Shown: one piece after another, positions 58,350 to 64,000 of the stretch
How positions within the stretch are numbered: position 1 is the stretch's first letter
Layout: every line of letters begins with the position of its first letter
Source of the DNA: Crotalaria pallida
Lineage: Eukaryota; Streptophyta; Magnoliopsida; Fabales; Fabaceae
NCBI GenBank assembly: GCA_037953625.1
Contig: CM075651.1
Coordinates: 134,568,501 to 134,632,500, forward strand
Reading direction: 5' to 3'
Length of the DNA stretch: 64,000 nucleotides
Translations under genes and position numbers: made by a program
Notes under the pieces: generated by a model
Database searches by the model: none
The model's input: the letters and a program-made list of their open reading frames with translations, nothing else
Told to the model about the DNA's origin: nothing

Positions 58350-60098
58350 TGTTAGGATTGGCAACCGTCACTCAAGAGGGGGTGAATTGGGTTTTTATAA
58401 AATCATCGAAAAATATTCGATTTAAATCGTTTTCAATAAAATAAATATAATTTGCAGCGGAAACTTATTAAAACGATGAAAACGATTATGCGGAAGCAAA
58501 TAATAACAACGATTAATATTACACGTGAAGATAACTATAACAACGAAAAGTCTAACGCGCGTTGGTTAATTTAAAATAATTAAATTAATATAAATAATAT
58601 TTACGTTGCGGAGACAAAATAATTAACACAATAAACAATAAATAAAAGAGATAAGGGTTAGAGAGATTGCACCAAGATTTTTATATTGGTTCAACCTTTC
58701 CAGCGAAAGACCTACGTCCAGTCCCCAAGCGCCCCGCTTGAGCTTTTATCTATTATAATCAAGAACGTCTCGCGTCCCAATTACAACCAGAGGATGCCAC
58801 ACCCTCACTAAGGTAGCCTATCTACTAGGTGCCCCACCGTTCGTCTAGCCACTACCCCAGATACACAACAAGGGTTCCTCACCCTACAAACACGAACTTG
58901 TCACACGTCCGAATACCCCCTTTACAACAACGGTTATGGATATGGAGATTAACTATAATGAACTCTTATTAGTGCTGATACAACAATAAAAGGCCACTAA
59001 CAAAAATGTGTTCTAGATAACACAGATACAACAATATAGGCTCTAGTGATAATAAAATCAAATCACAAGTGTATAGGCCAAAATAAGGTTTTTCTTCTCA
59101 AAAGAGTATATACGTGAAAAGCTTGAAGAAGAAGAAGAAGGAGCGATATAGATCAGAGAGTTAGTAAAAAAGATTTTTGAATCTGATATTTAAAACATGT
59201 TTTTCAAATCAAAGTAGAATAAAAAATTTAAGAAATAAAACTAAAAGATTTGATTCTCAAAACAAATAAGGAATTAATTCAAAAATCATATCAGAAACAA
59301 ATCAAAAAGATTTAAGAAGCAAAATGAAATATGTTTTAAAATCAAAAACAAATAAAAAAGATGTAGAAAATAAATCAAAGATTTGATTCTTAAAACAAAT
59401 AAGGAAATATTTCAAAATAATATTTAAATTCGAATTTTGAAAAAGAATCAGAATCAATTATGTAAAAACAAATCTGGAAACCTTTAAGATTGATTCTGAC
59501 ACGGATATCAATAATACTTAAAAGTAATCGATTACTTATCCAAGGTAATTGATTATCCCTTTTCTGTGAAAACAGTGAAATTCATTTTTAGTAAAGTAAT
59601 CGATTATTTAAAACAAGGTAATCGATTATTTACTCCTATGAGGAAGGTAATCGATTATTTAAAAATGTAATCGATTAGTTTTAAATAAAATTCCAAGGTC
59701 ACAACTCAGAATGACAGTAATCGATTATCTTGGAAAAGTAATCGATTATTTCTGCCAATTTTCATAAAATTGATTTTCTAAGATAGAGTGTGTAACCAAG
59801 GTTTTCAAAAGCATTTTAAACTAAAAACTAAAGTTAAAAACATTTTTCATAAAAAGTTCTTTTCTTCTCCTTAGAATTGAGAAATCATTTTTGGTCATTA
59901 CACACTTGTAATAAAACTTCATTACCTTAAAAATTTCCTATGGGCAAGGCTATACTAAACTTGGAACTTGAGAGCTTGAGCCTTGATCTTGAAACTTGAT
60001 GCTTGAAACTTGGAATCTGTTGTTATCATCAAAACTATCTTCTAGAATTCTTCTATCATAACTCTTTAAGTTCTTTAGGGCAATCTTGACTTCCAACA
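58350..60098. mobile_element. 1.75-kb probable solo LTR
   Basis: It starts TGTTAGGATTGGCAACC and ends ACTTCCAACA, flanked by the 5-bp duplication TAGGA (58345-58349 and 60099-60103). Sister units read ACAATAGGATAGTTA. It has the TCAAGAGGGGGTGAATTGGG opening that I recall from a widespread plant LTR family, and a C-rich stretch (58700-58920) in an otherwise AT-rich body. There is no coding region. The superfamily is uncertain, Copia being my guess. Confidence 0.75.
59525..59750. repeat. cluster of the palindromic word TAATCGATTA
   Basis: Seven exact copies at 59526, 59597, 59619, 59648, 59667, 59718 and 59739, with one decayed copy (TAATTGATTA) near 59547. The first is the 12-bp palindrome GTAATCGATTAC. 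Confidence 0.85.
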
Positions 60099-60705
60099 TA
60101 GGATAGTTAAATTTTATCCCTAATACCCTTCAAACATTAACACTATTGTTTCTACCATCATCACATTATCATCACCTTCACCATCTAATTAACGCCATCG
60201 TATTTGGTGTGCACCAAGCACTAGACATGATAAGAGTTATCATGTTCATATCCTATTTGGCTCCTATCATACTCTCCAACATATCCTATCCTTAACCTAT
60301 CATGACCACCAAACGAGCCCTTAATAGAAATTTTAAGCATTATTTTTTGTAATGATATGTGTGTATGTGTGTGTGTATATATATATATATATAGGTAGAG
60401 AGCTAGAGATAGAATGGAAGAGATAGAAACAAAGCGTTGGAGAGAGTGAGAAAAAAAAACATTAAATTTCTATTGAAAATGGGAAAATAAAATAAAATTA
60501 AAAAAGGACAAACGAAAAGATAAAAATAAGAATTTTCGAAAACTCCCATAGAATCAAACAAATGAAGACGTTTTACCTTTGATGTCTTGCATGGCCTTAA
60601 GGCTTTAAAAGCACTCACCAAAACCTAGATTCAAAAAGACAGCGTACCACCATCACCAATATTCATAGCCGCTCATCTCTTTCCCAGCCATCCACCACCT
60701 CAAAA

Positions 60706-61059
60706 ATGTCAAATAACCATTTGCATTCAAGTATGAGCTTAAGCTCCATTAGTACCGTTGGTGGTAATAGTAGAGGTGGTAGAAACCATTGTGTCGATAA
60801 TGTGCAAAGCACTGGAAATATAAACCTTGCAGTGCTTGCAAATTTTGCAAGAACAAATGCTCAACTGGATGCATTTTTGCTCACTTTTCTGTTGTACTTA
60901 AGGTTTTTCGAGCTAGTAATATCTCAAAGCTCCTTCATAATTTTCTGTTGCACAAGAGGCTTGATGCAATAAATAACATTAATTATTTATGAATCGGATG
61001 CACGATTAAAAGATCCCGTGTATGGTTGTGTTGGACAAATTTTTACCCTTCAACAACAG
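60706..61059 (+). pseudogene. LBD pseudogene, half 8B
   Basis: The start ATG is kept, the only B half right of the loop that does so. A deletion between IFA-coding bases and CTCACTTTT removes the APYFDSDQGVA part of the domain. LQQQV is kept. Confidence 0.8.
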
Positions 61060-61100
61060 GTAATCTGTTATTCTGTGATTCCGACAGAATAATAGATTAC

Positions 61101-61338
61101 CTATTGTTGAAGGGTAAAAATTTATCGAACACAACCATACATGGGAGCTTTGAGACATTACAAGCTCGGAAAATTATGTTTACTAGCATTTCTTCATGCA
61201 AAATTTGCAAGCACCGCAAGGTTTATATTGCCATTTTTCCAAATTATTGACACAATTTTTTCTAACACCACTGCTATTACCACCACTGGTACTAATAGAA
61301 TTTAAGTTCATACTTGATTCCAAATGGTTATTTGACAT
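61101..61338 (-). pseudogene. LBD pseudogene, half 8A, internally deleted
   Basis: About 140 bases between the DP-YGCV region and the cysteine block are missing (ACATGGGAGCTTTGAGACATT, then GGAAAATTATGTTTACTAGC). The start codon and the first two cysteines remain. Confidence 0.75.
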
Positions 61339-61410
61339 TTTCGAGGCGGTGGATGGGAAAGAGATAATGAGTGGCTATGAATAATGGTGATGGTGGTACG
61401 GTGTCTCTAT

Positions 61411-64000
61411 TGTTAGAAACGATGGAAACTGTAACTCCCCGCATTTTTTCCATATGTGCGTGAACGAATTTCGTTAAAAAGAAACCTTGGAATTCTGTTT
61501 TATAAGAAATTTTCATAAAAGTATTTTACGAGCATAATAAATAAAGTATGGATTTTCAAGGATTTTTAGAAACGAAATGTTTTTATAGACGAAAAGTGAA
61601 TGATTTTGTTAATTGGATTTTTAAGAAGTAAGTTGTGATTTTATTAAAAGTGATTTTTCTTTGAAATGAAGTTTTTGGATTTGTAAACTTGGAAAATTCG
61701 TAAATTTTTAACCGTAACTCGGATTTTCATGATCTTGATATCAAAACGATCGTCTTGAAACATAGATTCTGAAAATATAACTTTTGGAATTTTCTGGGTT
61801 GATTTATAAAAATCTATTTTTGAAATGATAAAATACGAATTTTTGAAGAATGTGTTTGTAGAAAATGAGATTTTGTCATGACTTGAAGTTTTTATGTGAT
61901 GAATGCTTGGTTTGATGTGTGTGTACTGTGTGATGCATGAAATTAATTGTGTGAGTGTGATTCCTTATGAAATGATTGCATTATGGTATGAATTAATAAT
62001 TAAAATATTTAAGTGAATATGATAAGGAAATAAAAATATGAGACATGTATGTGTATATGTGTATGTTTTGGTGTGTATGTATGTATGTGTGTGTGTATGT
62101 ACGTATGTGAGTGTATGTAGGAGCTAGGATGTATAAATTTCTAGAAGCTTAGTGAGTAAGCTAAAGCCATAACCAAACTAAGTAGGAAACCCTAACTATT
62201 TGCTAACTAGTACTTAGCCCTAAGTGACCCCTAAAACCTAGCCTACATTACCTTGTCCCCTTAACTTTGATAACATCCACCCATGCAAATATTTGGAAGC
62301 CCAAAATTACCCCTTCCATTTGCTCATGGCCGAACCAACCCTCAAGGGCACAAGAGGGAAAATGAATTTGCCTATAAATTAGAGTGGCCTTAGTTCATTC
62401 ACCCCATTCATTTCTCATTTCTTCACTTTCACTTCCAAACACTAAACACCTCTCTAAGAGCCCATTAAACTCTTAGAGAGAAAATGAAAAGAAATAGAGA
62501 GAGAGAGAGGGGGGAAGATGGCCGTGAGGTGTAGAGGAGGAAGAATGAGGAGTTCAAGTCCAAACCTAGGAGTTTCTCTTGAAGATCTAGTTGTGTGAAG
62601 AGCTATGGAATCAACCCCTTTCATGGTAGGACTTGAAGACAAAAAAGAAGATTGTAATTGTTTAAGTTTTTCCCTTTTAGTTTGTAGATCTATCTCCTTT
62701 TCTTCTTTGCATGTTTGTTTTTATAGCTTGAAAGATGATTTTATGTGTTAGTATTCTTTGATCTTGGAATTTAAGAACTTAAAATAATTTGTAATATGTT
62801 AAACTTTATGCTTTGTGTTTCGGTTGAGGAATCTTTTGTTAGATCTAATGTTTTTCTAACTAAACTCTTAAAGATCTAAAGAAAAACTAAGATTTTTGTA
62901 AAGCCTAAAATTAACTTCCTTTGCATGTTTAATTTTCTTGCTCTAAACCGTGATCTATGTGTGTTTGTAATTATTTGACAAGAAAACCCATGATCTAAAC
63001 TTGTTTATTTATAAAGTGAAACTCTTTGATCTTGCATGTTAAATCTTTTGTTAGATCTTGATCTATGATGTATTTTCATGACTATTTTAGGAATATGTAA
63101 TTTAAACTTGATTTATATAAAAAAATGAAAGTTTTTAGTCTTGCATACTAGATCGGTGATGATTTGATTTGATGAAAGTGTGTGCATGTGATGATTTTTA
63201 ATTGATGAGTGAAGAGTTGAGTTCTTTGATGTTGCATGTTAATTTTAATGGAAAAGATTATGTTTTTCCTCTTTGTATGTGCCTCGGTTTTTTGAGAAAA
63301 AAATTAAAGAAACAAGTTTTAAATGATTTAGAGTAAAAGCATGATTTATTTAAGTGTTTGATTATGTGCAAGTTTTATTTTATAAGGCCATTCGACCATG
63401 CTTGATAAAAAAAATGGAATCCATGTTTTTATTTTGTGAAAAGTAGATGCATGTGTGATTTAAGACTAGATCTAGTGATTTCATGTACATGCATGTTATT
63501 TTCATGAAATTGAAATGAGATCTTGATTTTTGGTTTAAGAAAAAGTGATGAACTTGAGTTTATTTCATGTATGTTAAAAATGTTTGAAAAAGATTTTGTT
63601 TTAATAATGTTGATGTATGTTTATGTGAGCAAATGATGTAGTTTGTTGCTTTGAAAAATAGTTTTGGAAAACTTGCATGATTTGATCTGATTTTGTGATT
63701 TTTGAGTGTTGGAAAAATGAATGAAAAACTTGTTTTGATGCATGTTGACATTCGGCCATCCTAGGATTAGGTAGGAAGCTATGTGTGTCCCTTATTTAGG
63801 TTGCATGCATGATGAGGTTAATTGAATTTAAGAGTTCAAAAAGTACATGCATGAAGTGATTGGATTTAAAAGAAAATAAAATGATTTTTGGAGTAGTTTA
63901 TGATTTAAATTATTGTTTTGATTTAAGTTATGAAATAAATTAAAATTTTTAATGTTTTTTTTCAAAAAGTGCTCTCGGTTTTTAGTTAAAATAAAGGAAA
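61411..64000 (+). mobile_element. start of a second long-LTR element, continues beyond the window
   Basis: Array sequence stops at 61408. The LTR start is either TGTTAGAAACG (61411) or TGTAACTCCCC (61430); the latter resembles TGTAACACCCC of the minus-strand 43112-49464 LTR. It shares the TG/TA-rich tract (62040-62115) and the promoter context. It also shares the leader phrase GGAGTTCAAG..CCTAGGAG..TCTTGAAGATC with that LTR. The rest, to 64000, is T/A/G-rich with GCATGTG words and no gene. Confidence 0.65.
62373..62379 (+). promoter_or_regulatory. TATA box of the right-end long LTR
   Basis: TATAAAT within TTGCCTATAAATTAGAG, followed by GGCCTTAGTTCATTC. A GA-repeat leader (about 62500) comes next, as in the mirror-oriented relative near 48770. 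Confidence 0.6.

Larger units (their letters stand above)
58233..61408. repeat. palindromic LBD unit 8 (B then A), truncated
   Basis: Pieces 58233-58349 and 60099-61408, centre near 61080. The A half lacks its inner part and the unit is cut off at GTGTCTCT by the next element. Confidence 0.88.

Noticed and set aside
4784..61408. CRISPR array or classical tandem satellite
   Set aside because: Units are about 2.2-kb palindromes with gene-derived sequence and variable TA tracts. They are not short direct repeats with unique spacers, nor a head-to-tail monomer satellite.

Overview
The window looks like repeat-rich DNA from a flowering plant, probably a legume. It is AT-rich, has no bacterial-style gene packing, and carries an Athila-lineage Ty3/gypsy retrotransposon, CACTA elements, a Helitron, a MULE-type MITE and several LTR-like blocks. 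Its oldest layer is made from fragments of a plant-specific LBD (LOB-domain) transcription factor gene. The legume call is an inference: TAATCGATTA word clusters and very long LTRs are, from memory, common in legume repeats. I see no ordinary host gene that is clearly intact.

The backbone from about 4.8 to 61.4 kb is an array of eight palindromic units, each about 2.2 kb without insertions and joined by spacers of about 260 bp. Each unit holds two head-to-head copies of the promoter, leader and first exon of an LBD gene, meeting at a short hairpin where the reading frame reaches the LQQQV motif. The two halves of a unit differ by fixed diagnostic sites (called A and B here). The inverted pair therefore formed once and was then amplified as a unit. 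All sixteen halves carry shared frameshifts and are pseudogenes.

Units 1-2 (4.8-9.8 kb) run A then B, and units 3-8 (20.3-61.4 kb) run B then A. This is because the region from about 3.6 to 35.3 kb is one giant inverted repeat. Its loop is 15368-15982, its inner arms are about 4.3 kb of non-LBD sequence, and its outer arms are units 1-2 mirrored by 3-4. Arm-specific insertions (1.24 kb with a nested MITE on the left, a 10 kb Athila on the right) and scattered mismatches argue against an assembly fold-back.

Many later transposons sit in the array, and most can be delimited to the base because sister units preserve the empty site. They are a 1.1 kb LTR-like element with 50-bp inverted ends (3644-4783), a very young Athila element with a single intact 1898-aa Gag-Pol frame (23886-33850), and a CACTA element carrying an apparently intact seven-exon Ulp1-like protease gene (39875-42630). 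Further right come a 6.35 kb probable solo LTR (43112-49464), a CACTA derivative lacking its 5' end with exon-like captured DNA (51046-54848), a Helitron (55685-58202), a 1.75 kb probable solo LTR (58350-60098) and the start of another long LTR (about 61411 to the window end). The left end (1-3598) is the terminal part of an LTR-like element with its own promoter, intron and a 161-codon ORF.

The most distinctive object is the LBD inverted-repeat array inside a giant palindrome. If transcribed, it would give long hairpin RNAs matching a developmental regulator. That role is a hypothesis; the sequence shows only the structure.
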